Shown: positions 22,371-32,278, counted from the stretch's first letter. The stretch is 64,000 nt of DNA from Phanerochaete sordida (GCA_019973155.2 BPQB01000011.1:124001-188000), one strand, 5' to 3'. The notes: generated by a model from the letters alone, not told the origin. Numbers and translations: made by a program.

Positions 22371-23082
22371 CCTGATTCCTGCCAAGCTGGCGCGAAACGC
22401 GGATCGAGTACCGTGCCACGCAAAGCTTTCAGCAGAGTTTCTCTGGTTCTTGTTCCAAACGATGAATCGTCGTCGGCCCACGTCGTGGTCCTCGGTCAAC
22501 GGCTCTGGCGATATAAACGCGCGCCAGCGACGGAGGCGTGAGCGCGCGGAATACGTATGCGCGGATAGAAAGGCCGAGGCCCTTCACACATGCCCACGGC
22601 AGTCTACCGCACCACGGAACCTGTCTCAGACGACCATCGAGGCGAGTATGAGAAAACATCTCAACTTGCTCTGATGCTGAGAAATAACCTAGGTCTCGTC
22701 AACATCTCTAACATAGCGTGTCCGGCATCTACTACACGCCATCGCTCGACGGCTCGAACGTTCATGAACCATCTGCTATTCAGGGACGAGAACCCGCTGC
22801 CGCGTGGTCGAAGCTACCGGCACTGAGTGGGCCTCCAGGGATGAAGCACTGCAGTACGGCACCCTTGTTAGCACCCTGCTTCGTAAAGTAAGCCAAGGTG
22901 TTCGCAGCAGTGCATCTATCAAGGGCCACGATGCAACAGTTATGTCTGCGCTCTGAACCCACGGAGGGTCAGCAGGGAGGCTGAGCATTTGTATCGTCCG
23001 GTGAAGCCATCTCAATGGTGAGCCTTCACAGCAGCACCCCACAGACGTCCTCTACAGAGTCCCCAGCTTTAGTTCCTCGAAG
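22371..23082. other. intergenic, nothing recognised
   Basis: 712 nt between the divergent F-box gene and the first PPPY-tail gene. Overlapping open frames on both strands lack any signature. Confidence 0.4.
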
Positions 23083-23552
23083 ATGCCTGCGGTACAGTCT
23101 AAGAGCGAGAATTCAGGCACCTTACATGGGTCCTCGAAGGTGATATTCTACTCAGTCTGAAGGCCTGCACATCTAATGTTGTATCTAGGGCTTCCTGTAT
23201 TTTGGTGTAGTCGTTGTCACTGCCGTGGTTGCGGCGGCTGCACTCTGCTTCGTCTAGTACGCCCGCAAGCACCCCGCGAGCCTGATCACGTCTAACGCAG
23301 GTTCTTTACAGTGCTCGTCGAAGGCGTCGTCTGGTATCAAGGAATGATAAGCGGTCTGCAGCAGAATCCTTGCGCTCTGCGAAGCTCGCGCAAGCACCGC
23401 GAACGCTCGAGCCACCAGCACCAGCTCACATCGAGCACTCGCTATTGAGCGAGCCTATGCCTGTAAAGATATTACCCAGGCTCACGTTGCGTGGAGACTA
23501 CGCGGATCCTCCTCCATATGAAGTAGAACTCAAGTCATTGGGGTACCTGTAA
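23083..23552 (+). CDS. small single-pass membrane protein with PPPY tail, copy 1
   Basis: Three-exon model: 23083-23139, 23189-23256, 23312-23552, total 366 nt, 121 aa, in frame across canonical introns. It starts MPAVQSKSENSGTLHGSSK, then one membrane segment GFLYFGVVVVTAVVAAAALCF, a basic stop-transfer stretch YARRRRRLVSR, and a cytosolic tail ending DPPPYEVELKSLGYL. There is no cleavable signal peptide, so topology is most likely short N-terminus out, tail in. PPxY binds WW domains, for example of Rsp5/Nedd4-type ubiquitin ligases, so a role as membrane adaptor is a reasonable inference. The neighbour at 24301-24794 has the same exon phases and layout and is clearly a paralogue. I do not recognise a named family. 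Confidence 0.75.
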
Positions 23553-24300
23553 GACTGCAACGATTGCTTATTGCACGCTAGCACGACCTTCGAAGTAACA
23601 CTGTCGTGCGTTCTGAGTAGATTTTGAAGTGCGCGCTCGCATAGCGAAAGCTGCTGATCCATTGGGCCCTGTTCTCGAAGGTATGCTAGTATACCGACTC
23701 TGAGCCAGATTTACATCGAAGTTTGGACGATGTCTGGGTACGCCCACCGATCGTCATCGGCATATTCCAGACAACTTTTCTGCTATCTACGTCTTTCTCC
23801 CTCTCAAACCTATCAATATGGGAGAGGCGCATCCTGGCATAAAGCACATGCCTCTCGATCCTTGGTGCGATCCTGTCAAGATTTGTCTACACGTACATGA
23901 GGCAATATTGCCTCCAGATGCGACGCGCACGTGTTCACACATCCTCGTGTGGATCGAGCGGAGCACGACGCCTTGCAGAAATGCCCCGCTGTCTCCAGCA
24001 TTCATCAGGATTTTCATATTACTCCAGATATTAAACTCTTCAGTACACTTTGCTAAAGAGCTATCGCTCGGAAGTGTGAGCTGTTCAGAGAGATGTCAGC
24101 ACTCTACTTCGATCATATTGCTGATTACCAGTTCCAGCGAGACTCAGCTGCGATCACTTGAGTGGACATGGCGAATGTACAGTAGGCAGAACGCATGAAC
24201 GTTTGGGCGGTCCGTACGTCACCGCGGTGGTGGAGCTCGAGCAGAAAGTACGCACCTTGTGCCTCTTCCCGTCGCTCATCCCATCCCCGACCTTCCCTCC
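23553..24300. other. intergenic region between the two PPPY-tail genes
   Basis: 748 nt. Open frames occur (for example 23818-24198 plus) but show neither a membrane segment plus basic stretch nor any family signature. Presumably the promoter of copy 2. Confidence 0.4.
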
Positions 24301-24794
24301 ATGCCAGTACTGTCGGACCTGTCGAAGCGCTACACCCAATTGCAAGGGTCATCTTCCAAGGTGTGCTCTCCTGCTAAATTTATGGATTATCTATTAACGC
24401 AACGCAGGCCCCTCTAATCATACCCATTATCATCGGCATCCTTCTTTTGTCTCTGCTGTGCATTATACCGTAAGCTCATGTCTTTCAAGCATACATTTTT
24501 GGGTCGCTTAACCAGCGCAGTGTTCGCCGCCGCTCTCTGAGGCGTATACCATTCCGAGGTCCACACGAAGCATCATCGATGTCTCCACCGCCTGTGGATG
24601 CCAGCTGCCCCTTCGCATCACCCATACCGCTGAAGGGACCACAGCAGGCCCACTTGCACGCTCCCTTGACACACGGGCCTGTGTATGAGGATGTTGCTCT
24701 CGAAGGCGATAATGGGCCTCTCTCACAGCGCCCGGGGCCTCCGCCGTACGATGCGGAGCCTAAGCCGCCTAGGTATATTTTTACGCGTGAATAA
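24301..24794 (+). CDS. small single-pass membrane protein with PPPY tail, copy 2
   Basis: Exons 24301-24360, 24408-24469 and 24521-24794 sum to 396 nt (131 aa) in one frame. Starts MPVLSDLSKRYTQLQGSSSK, then a membrane segment APLIIPIIIGILLLSLLCII, a basic stretch VRRRRSLRR, and a proline-rich tail with PGPPPYDAEPKPPRYIF. Exon 1 ends with the same G-S-S-(S)-K and the introns fall at the same places as in the gene at 23083, so the two are tandem duplicates that diverged strongly while keeping the membrane segment, the polybasic stop-transfer sequence and the PPPY near the C-terminus. Conservation of just these elements suggests they are the functional parts. No named family recognised. Confidence 0.75.
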
Positions 24795-26802
24795 TCCCAC
24801 GCCGATGGCTGTAGAGTGTAGTGAAGGTTGTTAGTAATATTTCGCAGAGCCTCGCACCGAAAATCTCACAATTTTATTTATCCAACAGGACGAGTCCACG
24901 ACGTTATAGCTATGTCTGCGTACAATATATACGATACTGAACCTGTTCCGGAGAAGATATTGATAACACTCCGAACCTCGTACCATCAAACTCCAGGGCA
25001 TTCGTTCTGGTGTCAATCAGATATGCTATATCTGTTGTCTCCGTGGCCGCGCACGAGCGCGCCGGGCGCGCGTTGTAGCGTTGCGTGGAGTATTTTCCTA
25101 GAGGAAGGAGCACTCAGCGCTTCGTATGTATGTGCCTGAGATCGCGGAGACGGTCCGCGGGGGCGCGAAGGGACAGAGCGCGGAAGCAGGACGCACGCGA
25201 GTCGGCGCCGCGCCACGCGCCGATCCGGGTTGGTTCGAGGGTCGCAAATCCTGCGACTAGTGTGTTGTAAGCTGTTGACTGACTCCAGGCCGAGTACGCG
25301 AGGAGGGTGTCTGGGTGCACCCAGCACCGTAACTGTCGCGGAACCCGTCGCACAGTCGCGCGCGTACTACCTTTCCCGGTGGTCCGTGACAGAATTCCGA
25401 GGCTGTAACCGCGCTGTCGTCCGTTCCGGGGCAGGGCATACGCACCTGCGCGTCGTGGCGTCGCACATGTTCTTGACGTATCCCCAGACGCCAGACGCCT
25501 GCAACGGCAGCGACCATGATAGCAGCGCGCGAATTGGCTCCAGGAGAGCTGGCAATGTGCGTGCGCGTGAGCACATCCGCAGCGGAAGACATGGGAGGAC
25601 ACACCGTGGACAAAAGCTGCGCGGGCCGCGGCTACCGTTCGAAGAACATGGTCGTATCTCGTCGCTTCATTTCTCCAATTACTCAGTGTTTGGGAGGAGC
25701 TGCAGCAACACCAATGGTTTCACTCGAAAATGTAAAGATTTGAGACAGTGAAGATGGTGTGACTTAGAGGACCCAGAAGACGAGGACCAGCTGAGTCTGC
25801 CACTGGAAAATCATAAGAAATAATGTAAGCGCGCGCGCACAGGCGTCCCAATTGGGAAATGAAGGTTCGCCTAGACTGCAGAAACTACGTTCAACTGAAC
25901 AAAAAAAGAAAGAGCAAGGCCTATATACAACGCCTTATGTTATCATATGGACCCTGAATATATGATCAAAGAGTGCTGCTATGGTATCGATCAAATAAGT
26001 AGTACCGACCCGCCGACCAAGATCACGACCCCATGGACGCATTGTGGAAGCTATACAGTTTACCGTTTCAAGCTGAAGCTGTGACATATGCTACCTTTAT
26101 GTAGGATGTGAGAGCTGATGCAATACAGCCTTGCAGAACTTTGCGAAGTGGGCGGCGACTCCCACGTGGTGTGTTTCTCACGGTAAGCCGCGCTCCGACA
26201 AATGTAAACGCTGGAATGTTGACCACAACAGCGAACGCCTGTGTCTCGACGTACGGTAAAAGAGTTCGATGTCGTTTGCAAGCGACGTCTCAGAGCCTTC
26301 AGCGCGAGCCAACCGTTGACAAGCTCAGCATGCATGTCACCTGCAGCCGTGTAGGCTCGAGTATGTCATTCCAGCCTTTGCCTCTTCATGTCGCGCTGAT
26401 TGGGCTGCGGTCACCATTCAGCTGCGTGCCCGTGATGTCGCCCGGGTGTTGTTGTTCGGAGAGAGCCCGTGCCGAGCCCCATACTTGCGACGAGCACGGA
26501 GCCAGCAGCGCCTCGAGTGCAATGCCTGCTTGCAAAGCGTTCGTCGCTAGTTCATCGCCGGGTTCTCACAGGCACGGGCACCAGCATGAACGTTGATCCA
26601 GGCCCCTCGTCCGTCTGGGTCATGCCAACTATCCATGTCAAACCCTATCCTGCACACCTGTCGCTCGATGGACACCTGATGGGCGCGGTTCATTCAAAGT
26701 TTCGACCCTGCCCCTCCCGAGGGCGTATAACAGCTCAGCTGCCTATCGCCCTGCCATAACCTGTCACCCTCCCCTTTCCGTGCCCAGACCTCCTCTTCCA
26801 CG
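24795..26802. other. 2 kb gap, no confident gene; AT-rich block and MFS2 promoter
   Basis: Open frames on both strands between 25000 and 25750 overlap each other and have no domain. A lower-GC block spans about 25770-26110. The last 100 nt before 26803 contain GTATAACA at 26726-26733, 70-77 nt upstream of the start of the interrupted MFS gene, and are its likely core promoter. Confidence 0.4.
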
Positions 26803-27078
26803 ATGACGACGTCCGCCGACGACCAACAGGCAAGTCGCACCCCCAGCACCGGCTCGGAGAAGGACGTCACCGTCGCCGTCACGCCCGTCGCCCAGGCACA
26901 CACCGCGCCGCCGTCCGGCATGCGCTCCAAGGGCGTGCGCTTCTGGCTCATCTTCCTCGCCATCTGCGTCTCGCTCTTCCTCTCGGCCCTCGAGTTCGTG
27001 AGTCGCGCGCCCTGCCCTCTTGCCACGTCCCCTGACACGGCATCCCCGTGCAGACCGCGGTCTCGACCGCGCTCCCGA
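26803..27078 (+). pseudogene. MFS exporter paralogue, 5' part, cut by retrotransposon
   Basis: Exon 1 gives MTTSADDQQASRTPSTGSEK, then SKGVRFWLIFLAICVSLFLS, matching the intact paralogue at 14948 (KGVRFWLVFIAICLSLFLS). After an intron of about 50 nt the second coding exon begins at 27054 with ACCGCGGTCTCGACCGCGCTC (TAVSTAL) and breaks off at 27078, where the Ngaro element starts. The missing continuation is found directly after the element at 32279. Promoter and start codon look intact, so a truncated transcript could still be made. Confidence 0.9.
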
Positions 27079-27194
27079 TCCAGCGTCGTCGTCTGGGGAG
27101 TGCGCGGAGGTCCGTCTGTCTGCGCGGGTAAGTCTGCTGCGTAGTTGGGTAGGCGCCCGCGTAGCGGGCAGCGGACGCGTCACGAGCCGCCGCT
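27079..27194. repeat. Ngaro split direct repeat B2 (terminal)
   Basis: 116 bp at the element edge (starts TCCAGCGTCGTCGTCTGG), apparently identical to 27495-27610. Its outer edge joins host sequence ...GCTCCCG-A; the single A is shared by host and element junctions. Confidence 0.92.
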
Positions 27195-27333
27195 GGGTGG
27201 GCGGGCAACGGGACGCGGTTCGCAGGCTTACACCGCGGACAGAATAAGAGAGAGACAATGTATTGTAGCTACCGATGCCCGAACAAGTACCGTAATAAAC
27301 AACTGAGATATACAGCAGGGAGTGGTGGGTGGG

Positions 27334-27494
27334 GAAAACGACTATAGAAGTGCCGTAGAGTACAGGCGCGACTGCAAGGGCAGTCGGCGAGCGAGGACGG
27401 TGGTGGTGCGAAGCCAGAAAAACTTCGCTTCTCTCCAGACGCTCGTCTGGACGTTAGGAGCTCGCCTCACGTGACTCAGCCAGCCCTGCCACTA
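27334..27494. repeat. Ngaro split direct repeat A2 (internal)
   Basis: 161 bp, same as the terminal copy at 32118-32278 except for an A/G difference (GTGACTCAGCC here, GTGACTCGGCC in the terminal copy). It abuts B1 directly, reproducing the head-to-tail junction of a circular element. Confidence 0.92.
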
Positions 27495-27610
27495 TCCAGC
27501 GTCGTCGTCTGGGGAGTGCGCGGAGGTCCGTCTGTCTGCGCGGGTAAGTCTGCTGCGTAGTTGGGTAGGCGCCCGCGTAGCGGGCAGCGGACGCGTCACG
27601 AGCCGCCGCT
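27495..27610. repeat. Ngaro split direct repeat B1 (internal)
   Basis: 116 bp copy of the terminal repeat at 27079-27194, placed immediately after A2. The A2-B1 boundary reads GCCACTA-TCCAGCG, which equals the two outer ends of the element joined. Confidence 0.92.
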
Positions 27611-27686
27611 CTCCCGACTCCAAGAGCTGCTAAGACCGACATGTGTTAGCAGCGGACCGCGGCGAGCTCGTGAGGCGCTCACCCAA

Positions 27687-28886
27687 CTAGAGACCGTAAC
27701 GCTCCGACAAGTGTGCAACGTGCCGCGACGACACCTGCTCGAAAGCGCGGATGTACGCCTCGTAGGCGAGGGAACGCCATCTGCCGAGGATGCGGACCAC
27801 TTCGGGCGAGACGCCCTGGCCGAGCATGAACGACGCGCCGCCAATGCGGAAGGAGTGCCCGAAGGTCGTCCCCCAGCCCCGGCGGCCGAGGATAGTGTTG
27901 ATGCGCTGCAACGCACGATCGCGCACCATGGGACGCACGCAGCCGCGCCGGTCGCGCCACGAAAATAGAGGGTCGTCCGCGCCTGCGGGGACGACCGCCG
28001 CGAGGTTGCGGAGCGCGCGATGGGGACACAGAACGCCCTGTTCCGTCAGGTAAACCTGCTGCACCTCGCCGGGCTGCGCTGTCTTCGCCTCGCGGAGGTT
28101 CAGCCGAAAGAACGGCTTCCCGTCGAGATCGAACGCGTAGTCGGCGTCCCCGCGCGTGAGGTGCTTGCCGGGATCGAACGCCGCGCGCGACTTGACAGTC
28201 AACTCGCCAAAACGCATGAGGCCCCAGAAGGCACACGCCGCGATGGCCCAAACACACGCGTTGAACGGGTCGGATAGGTCAAGGTCGGCGCGCAGCGCCG
28301 CGAGCATCTGCAGCGTGATAGGCGGCCGTGGTGGGCGGCGCCGAGATCCCTGCAGCCGCTCTAAGCCCCGCAGATGCCAATTGATGCGCGCATGGTCTGC
28401 CGCCGAGAGTGGGGTGGGCCAGCCTTGCGCGATGTGCCAGGCTGACACGGCTGAGAGGTACTTGCGGACCGTGGCGGGCGCAATGGCCTCGAAGTGAATG
28501 TCCTCGTAGGCGGACAGGTCGGTGCGGATGGGGTCGGCAGCAGCCCACAGGGCAAAGGAGTTCAATAGTGCGAAGGAGGCCGGGAGGCGATCCGCCTCGG
28601 GCACAGAGAAAATGTCGCAGAAGATGTGGAATTTGCGGATGCCGGCACCATAGCTCGCGGCGTCCCGCAGAGAATGGGCAGAGGCCAGCGTCGATAGCAT
28701 CTCGAGGACGGGAACTTGCAACGTAGCCGGCGGGGGTGTGTTCACACCGCGCCAAAGCATGAGACGTTGATCGGCGCGGCAATGCGGTCGAAGCGCCGAG
28801 GGTAGCATGGGGAGTGTATCGACTAGCGACGGCGCCGGAGGCATGGAGTCCGTAGGATCCGGCGGAGTCATCACGGTGGCGACCAT
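27687..28886 (-). CDS. Ngaro tyrosine recombinase
   Basis: 399-aa recombinase that integrates the circular DNA intermediate. The start ATG at 28886 overlaps the end of the RT gene by 16 nt (MVATVMTPPDPTDS). An N-terminal helical SAM-like domain (LNSFALWAA, TVRKYLSAVSAWHIAQGWPT) precedes the catalytic domain: first Arg in FWGLMRFGELT, the HxxR pair in GHSFRIGGAS, LGRW (the His/Trp position), and nucleophile Tyr in SLAYEAYIR near the C-terminus. All catalytic residues are present, so the protein may be functional. It replaces the integrase of LTR elements and explains the absence of a target-site duplication. Confidence 0.93.
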   Translation of the reverse strand: MVATVMTPPDPTDSMPPAPSLVDTLPMLPSALRPHCRADQRLMLWRGVNTPPPATLQVPVLEMLSTLASAHSLRDAASYGAGIRKFHIFCDIFSVPEADRLPASFALLNSFALWAAADPIRTDLSAYEDIHFEAIAPATVRKYLSAVSAWHIAQGWPTPLSAADHARINWHLRGLERLQGSRRRPPRPPITLQMLAALRADLDLSDPFNACVWAIAACAFWGLMRFGELTVKSRAAFDPGKHLTRGDADYAFDLDGKPFFRLNLREAKTAQPGEVQQVYLTEQGVLCPHRALRNLAAVVPAGADDPLFSWRDRRGCVRPMVRDRALQRINTILGRRGWGTTFGHSFRIGGASFMLGQGVSPEVVRILGRWRSLAYEAYIRAFEQVSSRHVAHLSERYGL

Positions 28887-30905
28887 AATCGGAGCTTGTC
28901 GGTGTAGTCCGCTGGCAGCGCCATAGACGAACGCTCGGAGGCACTGGTGAAGTTCGTGAGGAAGGCCGCGATGTCTCCCCGAGACAGCGCATCGGTGACG
29001 TTGTCGCGGCTCGCGACGTGCACCGCATGGAGGGTGATTGCGGACTCTGCGCACGTGCGGTAGATCCGCTTCAGAACGCTGTTGGTAGGACCGCTTCGGG
29101 ACCGGCCAGATCGCAGCACCGCGACGACGGGCATGTTGTCGGAGCGGACGAGAATTCGGCTGCGCTCGACCGGGCGTGTATCCAATACGCCGTGATGTAG
29201 CGCCATGAGCAGGCCGAGCTCGACAGCTGCCGCCTCGGCCCAGCCAATGTCGTGCGCCGTCTTGGGGCCGACGCGGAAATCGGGCGCCCATTGCCAGACG
29301 TTCCAGAAGCGACCGACGCACACGCCAATGCCGAAAGAAGTACTGGCGTCGCCCCACCAGCTGACGTCCCAGGGCGTAGGGTCGGCAAGCGGCAGTTCGG
29401 ATGGGAGGATGGCCAGAAGCGAGACGATCTCCCGCAGATCGTGTAGCAAAGCCGCGGGGACATGCAGGTGGGCGCGCGCGCTGCGGAAACCGTTTGCAAA
29501 GGCGGAGATGGACCGGAGGAATGGGCGGATCAGCGGATAAATCGAGGAGAGGTGTACGAGTTTGCCATGGAGACGGGCTGCGTCGCGCGCACTGAATTTG
29601 GCTTTGGGTACAAGCCAGCTGGCGAGTAGCGCCTTGTTCTCGCCCAGCTTGGTAGGAGGGAGCGACACCGTCTTCGCGGCGAGATCCCAGACATAGCCGA
29701 GGTACTGCTGGCGCGTCGCAAGGGCTCGAGTCTTCTTGGTCGCCCACGGTACGCCAAAGCGCGCCGTGAGCTCGACGAATTCGGCCTCGGTCCAGGATTG
29801 GCCGGGCCGCTGGATCACGAGGAAATCGTCGACCCATTTGCAGATCGGGTAGAAACCCCACGCCTCGTAGAGTGCCGCCAGCAGGTCCGCAACGGAGCCA
29901 AATACGCCGGCGCTGGATCGCAGCCCGAACATCACCGCACGGTCGACATAGATCTTCCCTCGCCAGCAGAGGCAGACGGCGTTCTGCTGCCATGGCACAA
30001 TCGGTGCTAGACGGTATGCGGCGGAGATGTCGAACGTAGCCGCACGCGACCCGGGAGGGAGCGCGAGGATCATCTTCGAGGTGACAGCGAACGTCCCCCA
30101 CGCGGTAGGAAAGTCGTCGGAGTCGATGCCGGCATTGACGGAGGGGTGTGCAGAGTCGTTCCGAGGGTAGGACATGTCCTGAATGAGGCGCAGGTCGTCC
30201 GAGTGTGGCTTCGGCACAAGCCCAAGTGGGGATGTTCGGAAGGTGCCGATGATGCGCTGCAGTTCGCCAGGGTCGAACGCGCGCGAGTAGCGGCCGGCCG
30301 CCTGCTCTTTTAGGATGTAACCGTCGATGAATTCGGGGTCCTACAGTACAGTACAGACATTAAAATACCGCATTGAGACCAGTACCGCAAGTACTAACCA
30401 ACGACGCCGACGAGTGGTTGGGATGTACTACCGTTTGTGGGATGCTCGCCGAGGCACCCACGTCGAACCCAGTGCGAAGGCCGTCGACCACCGCCTGCCA
30501 CTTGTGCAGGATGCCCGAAGAACGCAATGCGTCCTCGATCGCATCCGCGTCGAGCGGGGTGACGACCGTCCGCGGGTCAGCCACGGCGGCTGGCGCCGGA
30601 CCCTGCGCGGCAGGCGCGGGCGCCGTGCTCGACTTTTTCGCAGATGCTGCAAAGGTGCTTGTGGTGGCAGGCAGCGCCGTAGCGGCATCGAGACGAGGAA
30701 GCCCAGGCGAAGCAGTACGCTTTGTTGCCTGTGTCCCGTAAGGAGGGCTTCCCGTCATCGCCGATGACAATGGAGGCGGGGACCTTGCCGGCGACGGTGC
30801 GAAAGGCGGTGCAGGTGCTGAGCTGGTGCCCATGCCCGCCGCAGCGAAAGCAATGCGTGCCAGTAGAGGACGGCGGCGCATTGCCTTGCTGGTGCCTGCG
30901 CCCAT
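28871..30905 (-). CDS. Ngaro reverse transcriptase-RNase H (pol)
   Basis: Two-exon model: 30905-30399 and 30340-28871, 658 aa, with a 58-nt GT-AG intron; the join gives HSSASL-DPEFIDGYILKEQ. The first exon has a Pro/Ala-rich start, then GFDVGASASIP, a pattern typical upstream of YR-retroelement RTs. RT motifs: SPLGLVPKPHSDDLRLI, SYPRNDSAHPSVNAGI, FDISAAYRLAPI (catalytic Asp), FGLRSSAGVF, and KWVDDFLVI (the YxDD box as WVDD). RNase H: WWGDAST (Asp), GWAEAAAVELG (Glu), LVRSDNMPVV (Asp) and RDNVTDALSRG (Asp). The start is uncertain: the frame lies +1 relative to gag and overlaps its 3' end, so expression could use frameshifting, an internal start or splicing. Confidence 0.9.
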
Positions 30906-32056
30906 CGGGGGCCGCGGTCGGGCCGTCCACTGCGTCGAACGGGCGTTTCAGCGTGGGGCGCGACGCGACCGAAGCGACCAGCATCCAGTCCAACACCCCG
31001 ATGTCGTGCAGCGGGTTCGCAGCGGCGGTGTCGCGCTGCCGGATGTCGTAGTCGCGAGCCACCGGCCAACCATGCGAGGCGGCGATTTGGCTGATGTTGA
31101 TGTGGTGCAGCTCGAGGCACGCAGCGCGGGCGGAGGAGCACACCTGGCGAGCGACCTTGAGCACGACGGGGGCGACGCTGTGCCAGTCGGCCTCCGTGAT
31201 GGTGGCGTCGGAGCCCTTCGTGGATTCGCGCAAGCCAAACATCCCGTCCTCCAGGAGGACCATCTCCTTGCCGCGGTTGCGCGCCGCCGTGCGGGCTTGA
31301 AAGGTGAGCGCAGAATACTGAAACAGCTTATTCTGGCGGATAGCCGTAATGATATGTGCGGGGACCGCTGCGAACCGAAAAGTCAGCGTGAGCTCATAAG
31401 AGAGACGCCTGACACCGCGCCGACTGCCCATCCCAATGGGAGGGAGACCGTCCGTATAGGCACCCAGCGCATGCGCTGCTGGGGCGACCGTGCCGTACCG
31501 TGCCGAGCAAGACGAAGAGGCACTCACCAACATCAAGCGGACCGCCCTTGTAACCAGGAACCGGGTCAGGCACCGTGTCGCTCTCGGTGGCGGGAGAGGC
31601 GGCGCCAGCAGCGGTATTTTCCGTCGCGCTATTGCGCTGGGTCGGGCTGGACGCCGCGTCGACGACGGCCTCGAGGGAGCTGAGCCGGGAGGCCGCGCCG
31701 TTGACGAACTGGAGGATCTGTTGAGCCTGGCGGGCCGTGATCGTCGCGGCCGGCTGCGCCGCGGAGTTCGAGTTGGCGGTTGTCGCGGTAGTGCGTCGCG
31801 CGGGGTTGGGAGCCTGCGTCGCTCCGCCCGGTTGAGCTGTGGTGCCGGTAGTTGGAGGTTGAGTCGCCGTACCGCCCTGGGGCGCACCCCCATTGGCGGG
31901 ACGCTCGTTTGCTCCTGTGACGGCCGCAGAGGCCGGGGCTACGTTGCCGGCGACAAGAGGATGGGTCGGCGGCGTTCCGGTGGGGGTAGGCTGTTGGCCG
32001 TCGGCGCCGGTGGGCGGCGGCAGGTTGAGGCCGGGGTGGTTGACGTTGGGGGCCAT
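30577..32056 (-). CDS. Ngaro Gag-like protein with three zinc-binding motifs
   Basis: Exon 1 is 32056-31528 (MAPNVNHPGLNLPPPTGADG; low-complexity Ala/Thr/Pro, then a helical stretch QILQFVNGAASRLSSLEAVV). A 52-nt GT-AG intron (31527-31476) follows and exon 2 is 31475-30577; total 475 aa in frame. Exon 2 contains a conserved globular region (YELTLTFRFAAVPAHIITAI) and a C-terminal zinc array: CFRCGGHGHQLSTC (CX2CX4HX4C knuckle), then CFAWASSSRCRYGAACHHKH (CX8CX5CX3H, a CCCH finger), then CSICEKVEHGARAC (a second CCHC). Nucleic-acid packaging is the expected role. The combined CCHC-CCCH-CCHC order is unusual for a classical Gag. Confidence 0.85.
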
Positions 32057-32117
32057 AAGGAGTGAAAAGGCGTGGTAAAGGAGGGTAAGGAAGGTGATTA
32101 AAAATGCTGTAGAAGCA

Positions 32118-32278
32118 GAAAACGACTATAGAAGTGCCGTAGAGTACAGGCGCGACTGCAAGGGCAGTCGGCGAGCGAGGACGGTGGTGGTGCGAAGCCA
32201 GAAAAACTTCGCTTCTCTCCAGACGCTCGTCTGGACGTTAGGAGCTCGCCTCACGTGACTCGGCCAGCCCTGCCACTA
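32118..32278. repeat. Ngaro split direct repeat A1 (terminal)
   Basis: 161 bp at the 5' end of the element in its own orientation, just upstream of the gag start at 32056, so it probably includes the promoter. Ends GCCACTA, then host sequence CGATCGTGCAC resumes. Confidence 0.92.

Larger units (their letters stand above)
27079..32278 (-). mobile_element. Ngaro-type tyrosine-recombinase retrotransposon
   Basis: 5,200-bp element inserted antisense into the second coding exon of an MFS gene. In its own direction the order is: repeat A1 (32278-32118), gag-like gene, reverse transcriptase/RNase H, tyrosine recombinase, repeat B1 (27610-27495) fused to A2 (27494-27334), a 139-nt spacer, and repeat B2 (27194-27079). 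This split direct-repeat layout with a tyrosine recombinase instead of a DDE integrase is diagnostic of PAT/Ngaro elements; no methyltransferase domain is seen between RNase H and recombinase, which favours Ngaro. A repeats differ by one base seen in 161, B repeats look identical over 116, and all genes are open, so it may still be active. There is no target-site duplication, as expected for recombinase insertion of a circular DNA. Confidence 0.92.

Noticed and set aside
25114..25751. Overlapping open frames of 160-173 codons on both strands
   Set aside because: No domain, no hydrophobic pattern and mutual overlap; no convincing exon chain.
27687..30101. 804-codon open frame on the minus strand across recombinase and RT
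   Set aside because: Only its last 399 codons encode the recombinase; the upstream part is an out-of-frame reading over the RT gene, whose own frame has all RT and RNase H motifs.
27079..32278. Reading the element as an LTR (Gypsy/Copia) retrotransposon or a Crypton
   Set aside because: There is no protease or DDE integrase and no simple long terminal repeats, so not an LTR element; Cryptons lack reverse transcriptase. Split repeats plus RT-RNase H plus tyrosine recombinase fit Ngaro.
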